DNA of 64,000 bases from an uncultured Collinsella sp. (GCA_900757495.1 CAAENX010000008.1:1-64000); one strand, 5' to 3'; positions 50,386-59,338 are shown, counted from the stretch's first letter. Program-made: numbers and translations. Notes: generated by a model from the letters alone, not told the origin.

Positions 50386-51330
50386 ATGACAACCAAGTAC
50401 ACCGACGCGCCGCGCACGCGCGTCATGACACCGGCCGCGCTCAACAACGGCGTGCACGAGAACCATTCCATCGGACAGACCATGGCCATCGCGCCCAAAA
50501 AGGGCCTGTTCGACGACATTTCCATTCCCCAAATCATCGCCGGCGCCGCAGCTGCCGCCACGAGCGTCGCGCTTGCCTCCAAGATCGGTATCGCCGGATC
50601 GGTGATCGGCGCTGCCGTGAGCTCGGTCATCACCGTTGTGTCCTCGCAGATCTACCGCCACTTTATCTCTGCCAGCGCCGAAGCCCTCAAAGGCACGCAC
50701 ACCGCCGTCGACTACCCCGCCGGCGCCTATGAGCCCGTTGAGTTTGATGCCGAGGAGCACCTGGGCGGCGCCGCGACTACGCAGGAGATGCGCCAGATTG
50801 CGGGGCGCGCGACCACGGCGCGCGTCGCCCCCAACAGCCTGCGCGCCAAGGCGGCGGCAGAGCGCAGCCAGACGCAAAAGAAGGTCATCGTCTTCTCGAT
50901 CGCCATCGCCATCGTTGCGGTCATCGCTTGCGCCGGCGCCATCCTTATCACCACTGCCGGTGAGGGCCTGGGCGAGCGCCCCGAGCCAATCCTTTCGTCG
51001 CGCACGACCGAGCACGACGTGGATAGCTCAGGTCAATCGCAAGGCCAGCAGGACGACCCGCAGGGCAACTCCGCATCCGCCGACTCGTCCTCGAACACCC
51101 CTGATCAATCGCAGGGCGTCGATTCCTCTACGGCCAACAGCGGCACGCAATCCGGCACGACCGACTCAAGCCAAACGACTGACGACTCTCAACCGAGCAC
51201 GGGCGACCAGGCGAACGGCAATACATCGAGTACGGGATCTACCGACAACGGCAACACCAACAGCTCGAGTGGAACCGCGTCCGGCACGGCATCTGACAGC
51301 TCGAGCCAAGGCACGGCATCGGGTAACTAA
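50386..51330 (+). CDS. Membrane protein with Ser/Thr/Gly/Gln-rich extracellular tail
   Basis: 314 residues. Two hydrophobic clusters: SIPQIIAGAAAAATSVALAS / IGIAGSVIGAAVSSVITVVS around 50-90 and KVIVFSIAIAIVAVIACAGA / ILITTA around 170-195. The last 110 residues are almost entirely Ser, Thr, Gly, Gln, Asp and Asn, typical of a flexible, possibly O-glycosylated, surface stalk. The ATG at 50386 follows GGGAGGA. No functional domain recognised. Confidence 0.65.
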   Translation: MTTKYTDAPRTRVMTPAALNNGVHENHSIGQTMAIAPKKGLFDDISIPQIIAGAAAAATSVALASKIGIAGSVIGAAVSSVITVVSSQIYRHFISASAEALKGTHTAVDYPAGAYEPVEFDAEEHLGGAATTQEMRQIAGRATTARVAPNSLRAKAAAERSQTQKKVIVFSIAIAIVAVIACAGAILITTAGEGLGERPEPILSSRTTEHDVDSSGQSQGQQDDPQGNSASADSSSNTPDQSQGVDSSTANSGTQSGTTDSSQTTDDSQPSTGDQANGNTSSTGSTDNGNTNSSSGTASGTASDSSSQGTASGN

Positions 51331-51364
51331 GCACGTTTGCCTCTCAAAGAGAACCAACCTGTAT

Positions 51365-51397
51365 AACGGGCGCGAACCGGCAACGGTCGCGCCCGTT
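51365..51397. terminator. Terminator after the Ser/Thr-rich membrane protein gene
   Basis: AACGGGCGCGA ... TCGCGCCCGTT stem, followed by TTG, about 35 nt after the stop. Confidence 0.75.
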
Positions 51398-51468
51398 TGC
51401 CTTGGGCGCCGAGGTAGCACGCCCCGTGCGATGGTAAGATGCTTTGGTGTGTAAAGAGGAGATTTGCC

Positions 51469-52764
51469 ATGAGCAAGACAATAGTTAAGCCCACGCTATC
51501 GCTGGGCAACCACATCTATCTGTATCGTCTGCTGCGCGATGCAATCGGATGCGGCAAGCAAACGTTTATGACGCAGGTCGAGGAGGCGCTCGCCACCGGC
51601 GATATGGCCGCTTATGACCTAGGCTTTGAGTCCACGCGCGAGCTGCTCGAGGAGCTCGACGACTGCATTAAGCTGACCGTCTTTAAGGGCGGTCGCCTGT
51701 ATGCCACCGTCATCGCCAACGAGGCCTGGGATACCGCCCTTGCCAAAGGCGAGGACAAGCCCAAGGCTGCCAAGGGTACCAAGCAGTCCTACAAAAAGAA
51801 AAAGCGCGGCGAGAAAGACCTCAAGGCTGTACGCCCCAAGCACGTTAAGCGTCCCGAGCCCGTGGCCGAAGTCGCTCCGGAGCCCGAGCCCGAGACAGAG
51901 ATCGAAGTCGCTATTGAGGTAGCAGCAGAAGCCGAAACCGAAATCGCCGCCATGACCGATCCCGAAGTCATGTCAGAGCAGGAAGCCGCTGTGGAGCTCA
52001 ACGAGGCCCCCAAGTCGACAACCGAAGAAGCCGCTAACCAACCCGAGACGTCTGCGTTCCAAAACAGCGATGTCTTTGGCAACGAGGCCGAGGACGATCA
52101 GTCCGACGAGCCCGCCGATCAAGGCGCTACCGAGTCGGCGCCGGAGCCCGAGACGCCGCAGCCCGCCATCTCGCTCACGGTTGTCTATGACCCCGAGAAC
52201 GCCAACGCCGGCATCACCACCATGGCATCCACGCCGGTCGAAGCAAAGCTGCCTGTCGAGGCAGAGGACGCCCCGCAAGCCGATGCCAAAACCGAGACTG
52301 AAGACACATCCGTCTCCGTGGAACCGACAGATTCCGCAGTTAAGCCGGAACCGGTGCCTGAGTCTGCACCCGTCATCGAGTCCGCATCCGAACCTGTCTA
52401 TGACCAGATTCCCGCACCGGCTCCGGTCCCCGCTGCAGCACCGGCCCCCGCACCCGCAGCGCCCGCCATCCCCGAGGACTTCCCCGTCGATTTCACAACC
52501 GAGGTCTTCTGCCCCGGCCCGCTTTTGCACCAGCTGTCGACCTATCTCCCCTACGGCGCCGACACGCTCGGCATCGTCGGCGAGTACTACTGGATCGCCC
52601 GCGAGCGCGGTACCATCGAGGCCGCGCGAAACCGCGCAAGCTTCCCCCTGCACTACACGCAGGCCGGCGAGCGCCGCGAGGTTGCCGTGCGCATCCGCCG
52701 CAACACCGCCGGCGGTCTCGGAGCCGCCTGGACCATCGATAAAGTCGAAGAACCCGAGCAGTAA
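51469..52764 (+). CDS. Protein with winged-helix-like N-terminus, long acidic Pro/Ala/Glu linker and compact C-terminal domain
   Basis: 431 residues. Residues about 1-85 (LGNHIYLYRLLRDAIGCGKQ, then YDLGFESTRELLEELDDCIK, then LTVFKGGRLYATVI) have the helix-helix-helix-wing rhythm of OST-HTH/LOTUS-like domains. A Lys-rich patch (KKKKRGEKD) and about 200 acidic, low-complexity residues follow. The C-terminal 95 residues are well ordered (FPVDFTTEVFCPGPLLHQLS ... AAWTIDKV). No family was recognised; a nucleic-acid-related role is a guess from the N-terminal fold only. ATG at 51469 follows GAGGAG. Confidence 0.6.
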   Translation: MSKTIVKPTLSLGNHIYLYRLLRDAIGCGKQTFMTQVEEALATGDMAAYDLGFESTRELLEELDDCIKLTVFKGGRLYATVIANEAWDTALAKGEDKPKAAKGTKQSYKKKKRGEKDLKAVRPKHVKRPEPVAEVAPEPEPETEIEVAIEVAAEAETEIAAMTDPEVMSEQEAAVELNEAPKSTTEEAANQPETSAFQNSDVFGNEAEDDQSDEPADQGATESAPEPETPQPAISLTVVYDPENANAGITTMASTPVEAKLPVEAEDAPQADAKTETEDTSVSVEPTDSAVKPEPVPESAPVIESASEPVYDQIPAPAPVPAAAPAPAPAAPAIPEDFPVDFTTEVFCPGPLLHQLSTYLPYGADTLGIVGEYYWIARERGTIEAARNRASFPLHYTQAGERREVAVRIRRNTAGGLGAAWTIDKVEEPEQ

Positions 52765-52768
52765 CGAC

Positions 52769-52806
52769 AAACGGCTCAAATCCAAATCAGGATTTGAGCC
52801 GTTTTT
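52769..52806. terminator. Terminator after the acidic-linker gene
   Basis: AAACGGCTCAAATCC-AAATCA-GGATTTGAGCCGTTT, perfect 15-bp stem followed by TT. Confidence 0.92.
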
Positions 52807-52856
52807 GCTCATTCGTTTAAATTGCTCATTTGTCGATGCATCGTAACCAACAGCGA

Positions 52857-52956
52857 GCGAGCCGCAAGTGCCCCAGGTTGCCGTGAAAGAGGAGCGACGC
52901 GTACTTTGGTACGCGAGCGACGGTTTGAACGACAAGATGGGGTGCTTGCGGCTCGC
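52857..52956. repeat. Compound palindrome F2b between convergent genes
   Basis: Inverted relative to F2a and F2c. Outer arms GCGAGCCGCAAG and CTTGCGGCTCGC (52857-52868, 52945-52956) are perfect; CCCCA/TGGGG and TTG/CAA helices continue inward. Read on the minus strand the core is GTTCA-AAC-CGTCG, inner hairpin GCGTACCAAAGTACGC, CTCCTCTTTC. The inner stem is nearly that of F2a, but the outer arms are unrelated. Confidence 0.88.
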
Positions 52957-52969
52957 GCAGCATCATCTC

Positions 52970-52997
52970 GTTACGCGGTTTGGTAAAACCGCGTAAC
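52970..52997. repeat. Short palindrome R4b
   Basis: GTTACGCGGTTT-TGGT-AAAACCGCGTAAC, the longer copy of the R4a palindrome, next to F2b and overlapping the terminator position of ettA. Confidence 0.75.
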
Positions 52998-53001
52998 AAA
53001 C

Positions 53002-54681
53002 CTAGTCACGCGTCAGCTTGCGGTGAATACGATGCGGCTGGGCTGCGTCCTCGCCCAGGCGCTCAATGCGGTTGGCCTGATAGGCCTCGAAGTTGCCCTC
53101 GAACCAATACCAGTTGCCCGGATTCTCGTCGGTGCCCTCCCACGCCAGAATGTGCGTGGCGACGCGGTCCAGGAACATACGGTCGTGGCTAATAACCACC
53201 GAGCAGCCCGGGAACTCGAGCAGCGCCGCCTCGAGTGAGGACAGCGTCTCGACGTCGAGATCGTTCGTGGGCTCGTCGAGGAGCAGCAGGTTGCCGCCCT
53301 GCTTGAGCGTGAGCGCCAGGTTCAGACGGTTGCGCTCGCCACCGGAGAGTACGCCAGCGCGCTTCTGCTGGTCCTGGCCCTTAAAGCCAAAGCTCGCCAC
53401 ATAAGCACGGCTCGGAACCTCGGTCTCGCCGACCATCATGTGGTCCAGGCCGTCCGAGACGACCTCCCACAGGTTCTTATCGGGGTCGATGCCAGAACGG
53501 TTCTGATCGACATAGGAGATCTTGACGGTCTCGCCCACCTCGAGCTCGCCCGAAGTCAGCGGCTCCAGGCCCACGATGGTCTTGAACAGCGTGGTCTTAC
53601 CGACACCGTTGGGGCCGATGACGCCCACGATGCCGTTGCGCGGCAGGGTGAACGAAAGGTCGTCGATGAGCACGCGGCCATCGAACTCCTTGTGCAGGTG
53701 ACGGGCCTCGAGCACCTTGTTGCCCAGACGCGGGCCCACAGGGATGCGGATGTCGGTCCAGTCGAGCTTCTGGCTTGCGCGGGCCTCGGCCTCCATCTCC
53801 TCGTAGCGAGCCAGACGGGCCTTGTTCTTGGCCTGGCGAGCCTTGGGCGAGCTGCGTACCCACTCGAGCTCGGCCTCCATGCGCTTGGCGAGCTTGGCAT
53901 CGCGGTTGCCCTGCGCCTCGATACGCGCGGCCTTGGTCTCCAGATACGTGGAGTAGTTGCCCTTGTAGGGATAAAGGTGGCCGCGGTCGACCTCGCAGAT
54001 CCACTCGGCAACGTTATCCAGGAAGTAGCGATCGTGCGTGACGGCAAGCACCGCGCCCTGGTAGTTGTGCAGGAAGTGCTCGAGCCACAGGATCGACTCA
54101 GCGTCCAGGTGGTTCGTGGGCTCGTCGAGCAGCAGCAGGTCGGGAGCCTCGAGCAGCAGCTTGCACAGGGCCACACGGCGGCGCTCGCCGCCGGAAAGCA
54201 CGTTGACCGGCATGTCGGAATCGGGCAGCTGCAGAGCGTCCATGGCCTGGCCGAGTTTGGAATCGATATCCCAGCCGTCGGCGGCGTCAATCTCGTCCTG
54301 GAGCTTGCCCATCTCTGCCATGAGGGCGTCCATGTCGCAATCCGGGTCGCACATCTCCTCGCCGATCTTATTGAAGCGATCGACCTTGGCGATCATGTCG
54401 CCAAACGCCATGCGCACGTTCTCGATGACGGTCTTGTCGTCGTCGAGCGGCGGCTCCTGCTGCAGGATACCCACGGTGTAGCCGGGGGTGAGCCTGGCAT
54501 CGCCGTTGGAGACCTCCTCAATGCCGGCCATAATCTTGAGCAGGGTCGACTTGCCCATGCCGTTGGGGCCCACGACACCGATCTTGGCACCGGGGTAGAA
54601 GCTCAGGGTCACGTCGTCAAGGATTACCTTGTCGCCATGGGCCTTGCGAGCCTGATACATCTGGTAGATAAACTCTGCCAT
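53002..54681 (-). CDS. ettA: Energy-dependent translational throttle protein EttA
   Basis: 559 residues, ABC-F family. Domain 1: VVGPNGMGKSTLLKIMAG, signature LSGGERRRVALC, Walker B LLLLDEPTNHLDAESI. Domain 2: IGPNGVGKTTLFKTIVGL, LSGGERNRLNLAL, LLLDEPTNDLDVETL. Between them is the helical P-site tRNA interaction motif (KLAKRMEAELEWVRSSPKAR), distinctive of EttA. It gates ribosomal elongation according to ATP/ADP ratio. Length is normal; no membrane segments. Confidence 0.95.
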   Translation of the reverse strand: MAEFIYQMYQARKAHGDKVILDDVTLSFYPGAKIGVVGPNGMGKSTLLKIMAGIEEVSNGDARLTPGYTVGILQQEPPLDDDKTVIENVRMAFGDMIAKVDRFNKIGEEMCDPDCDMDALMAEMGKLQDEIDAADGWDIDSKLGQAMDALQLPDSDMPVNVLSGGERRRVALCKLLLEAPDLLLLDEPTNHLDAESILWLEHFLHNYQGAVLAVTHDRYFLDNVAEWICEVDRGHLYPYKGNYSTYLETKAARIEAQGNRDAKLAKRMEAELEWVRSSPKARQAKNKARLARYEEMEAEARASQKLDWTDIRIPVGPRLGNKVLEARHLHKEFDGRVLIDDLSFTLPRNGIVGVIGPNGVGKTTLFKTIVGLEPLTSGELEVGETVKISYVDQNRSGIDPDKNLWEVVSDGLDHMMVGETEVPSRAYVASFGFKGQDQQKRAGVLSGGERNRLNLALTLKQGGNLLLLDEPTNDLDVETLSSLEAALLEFPGCSVVISHDRMFLDRVATHILAWEGTDENPGNWYWFEGNFEAYQANRIERLGEDAAQPHRIHRKLTRD

Positions 54682-54772
54682 TTGCCTGTTTTATCCTTTC
54701 TACCTGCTGTTTCCCTATTCTTGATTCGCTTTAGTGGAAACGAAATGAGGAAACCAGCTCTGAAACTTAACG

Positions 54773-54800
54773 AAAAAGGGGCATGGTTGCCCACACCCCC
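54773..54800 (-). terminator. Probable terminator of sdpI
   Basis: On the minus strand GGGG...CCCC followed by TTTTT in the spacer after the SdpI stop. Confidence 0.55.
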
Positions 54801-54865
54801 TAATACTACCTGGGAAAAGTCCCCCTTAACACACTATGAACTGCGTTCGCTAGTTTTCCGCAACC

Positions 54866-55570
54866 TTAACGAGCGGCTCGCTGCGATTTGCGCCACAGCA
54901 GATACGAATAGACGTAGGCAGCTCCAGCTGAACCAAACGCCAGAACCGCAATCACCGCGGCGACGACTTCACTCGAAAGCACGCTACCCGCCACGCCCAT
55001 CACAATCAAACCAACACCCAGCACCATAAAGCAGGCGCCGCCAAAACGCTGCGTACGGCGCCAGTTCTCGGGATCGGCAAGCGCCCAAGGCGTCTTGATA
55101 CCGAGCGTATAGTTCTGCTTCACACGCGGCAAGTAGTTGCCTACGCCGATGAACAGCAAACCGATAGCACCGGAAATCAGCACGTTGACCGAACCGACCG
55201 CCGGCACCACGCCCCAGACCGTAAGCTCACCCAACCAGCTTATGGCACACATTAACAAGGTGAAGGCGATTACGAAGCCCTGATAGAACTTGCCCGAGGT
55301 TCGATATGCCTCACCTTTGGGGTCAATGCGTGGCACCACGTAGAACATTGCAAGAAGTGCCAGAGGCAGCACGCCGAGCGCGGAGGCCATCCAGCTAGGG
55401 CCCCAACCGTCGACGGCGCCGTTCGCTCCCCAGTGCGTAGGAATCTGTGCAGGCAAGCTCGGCATCACCATAAGGTGCGCCGCGACATTAATAGCGCAGA
55501 CCACAACAAGCATGGCCCATACACGCGGCGATACCCCCGTGGCGTGTATGCCCTTGTTTTCGTTATTCAT
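54866..55570 (-). CDS. sdpI: SdpI-like immunity/membrane protein
   Basis: 234 residues with an N-terminal DUF1648-like segment (HLMVMPSLPAQIPTHWGANG ... VDGWG) and six or so helices; later YTLGIKTPWALADPENWRRT, the SdpI signature. Bacillus subtilis SdpI gives immunity to SdpC toxin and also relays its presence to the SdpR repressor. The ATG at 55570 overlaps the end of sdpR by 8 nt. No SdpC homologue is visible nearby. Confidence 0.85.
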   Translation of the reverse strand: MNNENKGIHATGVSPRVWAMLVVVCAINVAAHLMVMPSLPAQIPTHWGANGAVDGWGPSWMASALGVLPLALLAMFYVVPRIDPKGEAYRTSGKFYQGFVIAFTLLMCAISWLGELTVWGVVPAVGSVNVLISGAIGLLFIGVGNYLPRVKQNYTLGIKTPWALADPENWRRTQRFGGACFMVLGVGLIVMGVAGSVLSSEVVAAVIAVLAFGSAGAAYVYSYLLWRKSQRAAR

Positions 55571-55841
55571 CCTCATCACCTTCAGTGTCTGTAAAGCCCA
55601 TAAACCAGCCAATCAAGTCCTGCATGACGGTGGTGTTTAAGCTGTAAACGATGTTTTGGCCATGGCGCTCGTCGGTCACCAGCCCGGCGTTTTTGAGCGT
55701 CGCCAAATGATGGCTCAATGACGGCTTGCTGATGTCAAAATGCTCGGCAAGCTCCCCGGCCGTACAATTGCCCTCGCGCAGCAACTCCAAAATGCGCCGT
55801 CGCGTTGGATCGGCAAGCGCCTTAAAACCCTCTCCCGGCAT
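55563..55841 (-). CDS. sdpR: ArsR-family repressor, SdpR-like
   Basis: 92 residues: winged helix FKALADPTRRRILELLREGN with CTAGELAEHFDISKPSLSHH and LATLKNAGLV. The SLSHHLATLKNAGLV helix is typical of SdpR. ATG at 55841 follows AGGAGGT; the upstream in-frame ATGs lie in the ribosome binding site region. It lacks the metal-binding Cys pair of arsenic-sensing ArsR members. Forms the immunity/repressor pair with SdpI. Confidence 0.87.
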   Translation of the reverse strand: MPGEGFKALADPTRRRILELLREGNCTAGELAEHFDISKPSLSHHLATLKNAGLVTDERHGQNIVYSLNTTVMQDLIGWFMGFTDTEGDEDE

Positions 55842-55875
55842 AAGACCTCCTCTCATCATCTCTCATGACGCGCAC

Positions 55876-55907
55876 ACTATACTCGATATTTAGATGTTTG
55901 TCTAACT
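55876..55907 (-). promoter_or_regulatory. sdpRI promoter with candidate SdpR operator
   Basis: On the minus strand TATAGT (-10) has TTAGAC 18 nt upstream (-35). TTAGA-TGTTTG-TCTAA (55890-55905, plus strand) overlaps the -35 box and is the best operator candidate. Confidence 0.6.
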
Positions 55908-55923
55908 GTCTAATCTTGTACTC

Positions 55924-55960
55924 AAAAAAATAGCCGCCTCCGCGTAATGCGAAGACGGCC
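55924..55960 (-). terminator. Orphan minus-strand terminator upstream of sdpR
   Basis: On the minus strand GGCCGTCTTCGC-ATTAC-GCGGAGGCGGCT, 12 pairs with three G-U, then TTTTTTT. It is a well-formed intrinsic terminator, but no annotated gene lies to its right on the minus strand (the next gene, at 56141, is on the plus strand). Confidence 0.75.
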
Positions 55961-56068
55961 ACTTCTCACGCTACAAACGTGTTTGGGAGTTGGCCAACCC
56001 GCTGCAACGGGTGCCATCTGCTTTATCTTATGCGAATCCCGATCCCATTTCAACAAACCCCAAGGGTT

Positions 56069-56096
56069 CAAATGGAATCGTAATAATACCTATAAT
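56069..56096 (+). promoter_or_regulatory. Promoter of tcdA
   Basis: TATAAT at 56091-56096 with TTCAAA about 18 nt upstream, 45 nt before the tcdA ATG. Confidence 0.65.
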
Positions 56097-56140
56097 GGCG
56101 ATAGCTAAAACACGACCTGCTTCCCCATCGGAGGATATTT

Positions 56141-56938
56141 ATGACCGAAACCACTGCCGTAGCCGCCATCGAGACACGCGACACCAAGCTCGAGATCATC
56201 ATGGGCCGCGAGGCACTCGATAAGCTCGCCGATGCTACGGTGTTGGTGCTCGGCTGCGGAGGCGTGGGCTCCAACTGCTGCGAGGCACTCGCCCGCGGCG
56301 GCATCGGTCATTTCGTCATTCTGGACAAGGACATCATCGCGCCCAGCAATATCAATCGCCAGGCCATCGCCTTTCATAGCACCGTCGGCAAGCGCAAGGT
56401 TGACGTGATGGAAGCCATGATCCACGACATCAATCCCGCCGCCAGCGTTATCAAGCGCACCGAATACCTGCTGAGCGACAACATCGACGAGTTCTTCGCG
56501 GGCGTTTTGGAGCAGACGGGTGGCAAGCTCGACTACGTCGTCGACGCCATCGACACCATCTCGGCCAAGCTCACCATTGCCAAATATGCTCAGGACCATG
56601 ACATCCGTTTGGTTAGCTCCATGGGCGGGGCCAACAAACTCCATCCCGAGTGCCTCCGCTTTGCCGACATCTTCGATACGGTACGTGACCCCATGAGCCG
56701 CATTATGCGCAAAGAATGTAAGAAGCGCGGAATCAAGAGCCTACACGTACTGTTTAGCTGCGAGGAATCGGTTAAGACACAGCCCCGCGATCCTTCCAAC
56801 ATCCACGAGCGCACCGAGCTGGGAACCGCCAGCTTTATGCCGCCCATCATGGGCCAGATGATCGCCGGCGAGGTTATCCGTCAGATCAGTGGCCGCGGCA
56901 CCGAGCGCGTGCGCGCCGATGGCCAGCGCCTAGACTAG
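56141..56938 (+). CDS. tcdA: tRNA threonylcarbamoyladenosine dehydratase
   Basis: 265 residues of the ThiF/E1-like fold: ATVLVLGCGGVGSNCCEALA (nucleotide-binding), LDKDIIAPSNINRQAIAF, and VVDAIDTISAKLTIAKYA. MSRIMRKECKKRGIKSL identifies TcdA/CsdL rather than ThiF. It cyclises t6A to ct6A in tRNAs reading ANN codons, ATP-dependently. Stop is 14 nt before the TatD gene, so the two are co-transcribed. Confidence 0.92.
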   Translation: MTETTAVAAIETRDTKLEIIMGREALDKLADATVLVLGCGGVGSNCCEALARGGIGHFVILDKDIIAPSNINRQAIAFHSTVGKRKVDVMEAMIHDINPAASVIKRTEYLLSDNIDEFFAGVLEQTGGKLDYVVDAIDTISAKLTIAKYAQDHDIRLVSSMGGANKLHPECLRFADIFDTVRDPMSRIMRKECKKRGIKSLHVLFSCEESVKTQPRDPSNIHERTELGTASFMPPIMGQMIAGEVIRQISGRGTERVRADGQRLD

Positions 56939-56952
56939 CGGAGCGCGCCGAG

Positions 56953-57735
56953 ATGGAGCCCCGGTTATTTGATGCACACTGCCATCTTGATCTAATGGCT
57001 CACCCGGACGCCGTTGCCGATGAGGCAACGGCGCTGGGCCTGATTCTATTTGACTGCGGCGTCGATCCGCACGACTTTGCACGCGCCAAGAAGCGCGCCT
57101 GCGGCCGTTCAAATATCTTTGCCGGCATCGGCCTCCATCCCTGGTGGCTCGCCGACGGACGATGTGGCAACGCTGAAATCAATCTGCTTTGCGAAGTCGC
57201 TGCACAAGAACGCTTGATCGGCGAGATCGGGCTCGACTTTTCCGTTCGTTTTGCCGGAAGCGAGCCGCTACAAGTACAGGCATTTGACCGGCTCTGCGAT
57301 GCACTCGTGCAGCACCCTCTTGCCGGGCGCGTGATATCAATTCACGCTGTTCGTTCGGCAGGAACCGTACTGGACGCCCTTGAGTCATATGGATTGCTCA
57401 CCCCAAGCCCCAACTCCCCCGCCGTCATCTTTCACTGGTTTAGCGGTACCTCGAACGAGTTCGTCCGTGCGCGAAACGCAGGCTGCTATTTTTCCGTGAA
57501 CGAGCGTATGCTCGCCACCAAGCGCGGTCGCGAATATGCCCGACAGATTCCACTCGACCGTCTACTGCTCGAGACCGATGCGCCGGCCGAGCCAAACACA
57601 GAAACAAGTGTGCAATCGCTCATCAGATCGCTCGCAAGGACCTCGATGCACATTGCCTCACTCAAAAACTGTGACGCAAAGCGCATCGAGTCGGTAGTTT
57701 TAGCAAATGCGCACTCTGTTTTTGACCTTCGCTAA
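56953..57735 (+). CDS. TatD family metal-dependent hydrolase
   Basis: 260 residues: LFDAHCHLDLM (first metal His pair), FAGIGLHPWW, LIGEIGLDF (Glu ligand), VISIHAVRSAG, IFHWFSGTSNEF and the late LLLETDAPAEP (Asp ligand). TatD enzymes are 3'-5' DNases/RNases. The protein is of normal length; the R in IHAVRSAG replaces the usual HxR variant. Co-transcribed with tcdA. Confidence 0.9.
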   Translation: MEPRLFDAHCHLDLMAHPDAVADEATALGLILFDCGVDPHDFARAKKRACGRSNIFAGIGLHPWWLADGRCGNAEINLLCEVAAQERLIGEIGLDFSVRFAGSEPLQVQAFDRLCDALVQHPLAGRVISIHAVRSAGTVLDALESYGLLTPSPNSPAVIFHWFSGTSNEFVRARNAGCYFSVNERMLATKRGREYARQIPLDRLLLETDAPAEPNTETSVQSLIRSLARTSMHIASLKNCDAKRIESVVLANAHSVFDLR

Positions 57736-57751
57736 CCCCTGTGGGCAAAAA

Positions 57752-57794
57752 TGCCAAGGGACATGCGAATCGCACAACGCAGTCCCTATTGGCA
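57752..57794. terminator. Hairpin between convergent tatD and sugar kinase genes
   Basis: TGCCAAGGGAC pairs with GTCCCTATTGGCA (two-base bulge); no strong T-run on either side. Confidence 0.5.
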
Positions 57795-57814
57795 GGCAGT
57801 ACAATTCGGCAGCA

Positions 57815-59332
57815 TTACACCAATTCGTGCATGAGATCACGGTTGCGTGCATACAATTCGTCAAAGATATGACGACGCGACGCATATAGCTCGTGGGCAT
57901 CCATATCGGGCACGATTGTTTGTGCAACGCCAAGGACTTGGGCGAGTTCATCCCATGATGCATAGGCGCCACCTGCGAGAGCTGCCATGATGGCATCACC
58001 GAAGCATGCGCCCACCGTAACCTTGGCAACCGAGACCTCGCGCCCGCATACGTCGGCGATAGCCTGCATCCAAACTGGATTCTTGGTTCCACCTCCGACA
58101 AGCATAATGCGCCCAATTGGCAGTCCATGCTCTCGCTCGATAATGTCGACATGGGATGCAACGGTATACGCGACGCCTTCCAAGGCGGCGCGAACCATAT
58201 GGGCTCGCGTATGCCTTCCGGTCAGGCCAAAGAAGACGCCACGTGCCTCGGGATCGTTGAGCGGAGTACGCTCCCCCGCAAAGTACGGCAGGCACAGGAG
58301 CCCATCGGCACCCGGCGCCACATCGGCGGCATCATGCGCCATGACCGAATATGCATCGGGGCCACCGTGGCCCTCGGCCTCCACGGCGTCGCGATACAGC
58401 TCTTGGCGCAGCCACGATGTGAGTGCACCCGCCGTATTGGTCCCCGCGCAGATCCCGTAAGTTCCGGGAATGATAAACGTCCCTGGCCACAGGCGGGCAT
58501 CATCGACCATATGATCAGCTAGGTAGATGAAATACGCCGTGCTCCCCAACTGAACCATCATATCGCCGGGACGAAATACACCCGTCGAAATGGCCTCGGC
58601 ACCAGAGTCGCCCGTTCCCACTAAGACAGGTGTCCCTGCCGCGAGCCCTGTCGCCTCAGCCGCGCGCTGCGTAATCGCCCCGGCAATATCGGTAGCCGAC
58701 ATTACCTCCGCCATCTGGTCAGGCCGGCAGAAACGAGCACATTCCCGAGCATCAACCCTCCAAGTGTAGCGGTCGTATAGGGGAAGATAATCCTCCGCCA
58801 AGTAACGGTCCACCGTAAAACGCCCCGTCAACTTTGCGCATAGAAACGATGATGCCGTCAGGAACTTCGCGGCACGTTCGTGCACCTCGGGCATATTCTC
58901 CTTAAACCATAAGATCTTAGGAGCAATATCTGATGAGCAGGGATCGTGCCCGAAAAGTTCGCGTGCGCGACCTGACCCATATTCGGAAAGGAGCTCGTCA
59001 ATCTGCGGCTTCGAACGTGCATCGACTCCATACAAAATCGCGGGCGCCAGCGCGTTGCACTCGGTATCGACCGGCACACAGTCGCAACCCAATGCGGAAA
59101 GGCCCACGCATCCGATCTGCGCCGCGTTAACCCCCGATCGCATCACCAGCTCGCGCGACAAGCGGCAAAAATCGCCCCACCAAACTGCCTCAGCATCATG
59201 CTGGTACCATCCATCACACGGGTTGTCCGTCTCATGTCCACAAGAGGCTTGGCAAACGATGTTGCATCGATCATCGATTAAAACGCCTTTAGAGGCGCTT
59301 GTCCCAATATCAATACCCAGATAGAGCGCCAT
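57815..59332 (-). CDS. FGGY family carbohydrate kinase (xylulokinase-like)
   Basis: 505 residues, FGGY family: LYLGIDIGTSASKGVLID, GWYQHDAEAVWWGDFCRLS, the ATP-site GTGDSGAEAISTGVFRPGDM and the C-terminal FGGY-equivalent motif MLVGGGTKNPVWMQAIADV. It phosphorylates a free sugar or sugar-like molecule; xylulokinase is the nearest named group but the true substrate may differ. Last gene of the minus-strand catabolic operon, 6 nt after the BtpA/SgcQ gene. Confidence 0.88.
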   Translation of the reverse strand: MALYLGIDIGTSASKGVLIDDRCNIVCQASCGHETDNPCDGWYQHDAEAVWWGDFCRLSRELVMRSGVNAAQIGCVGLSALGCDCVPVDTECNALAPAILYGVDARSKPQIDELLSEYGSGRARELFGHDPCSSDIAPKILWFKENMPEVHERAAKFLTASSFLCAKLTGRFTVDRYLAEDYLPLYDRYTWRVDARECARFCRPDQMAEVMSATDIAGAITQRAAEATGLAAGTPVLVGTGDSGAEAISTGVFRPGDMMVQLGSTAYFIYLADHMVDDARLWPGTFIIPGTYGICAGTNTAGALTSWLRQELYRDAVEAEGHGGPDAYSVMAHDAADVAPGADGLLCLPYFAGERTPLNDPEARGVFFGLTGRHTRAHMVRAALEGVAYTVASHVDIIEREHGLPIGRIMLVGGGTKNPVWMQAIADVCGREVSVAKVTVGACFGDAIMAALAGGAYASWDELAQVLGVAQTIVPDMDAHELYASRRHIFDELYARNRDLMHELV

Positions 59333-59338
59333 AGGTGC

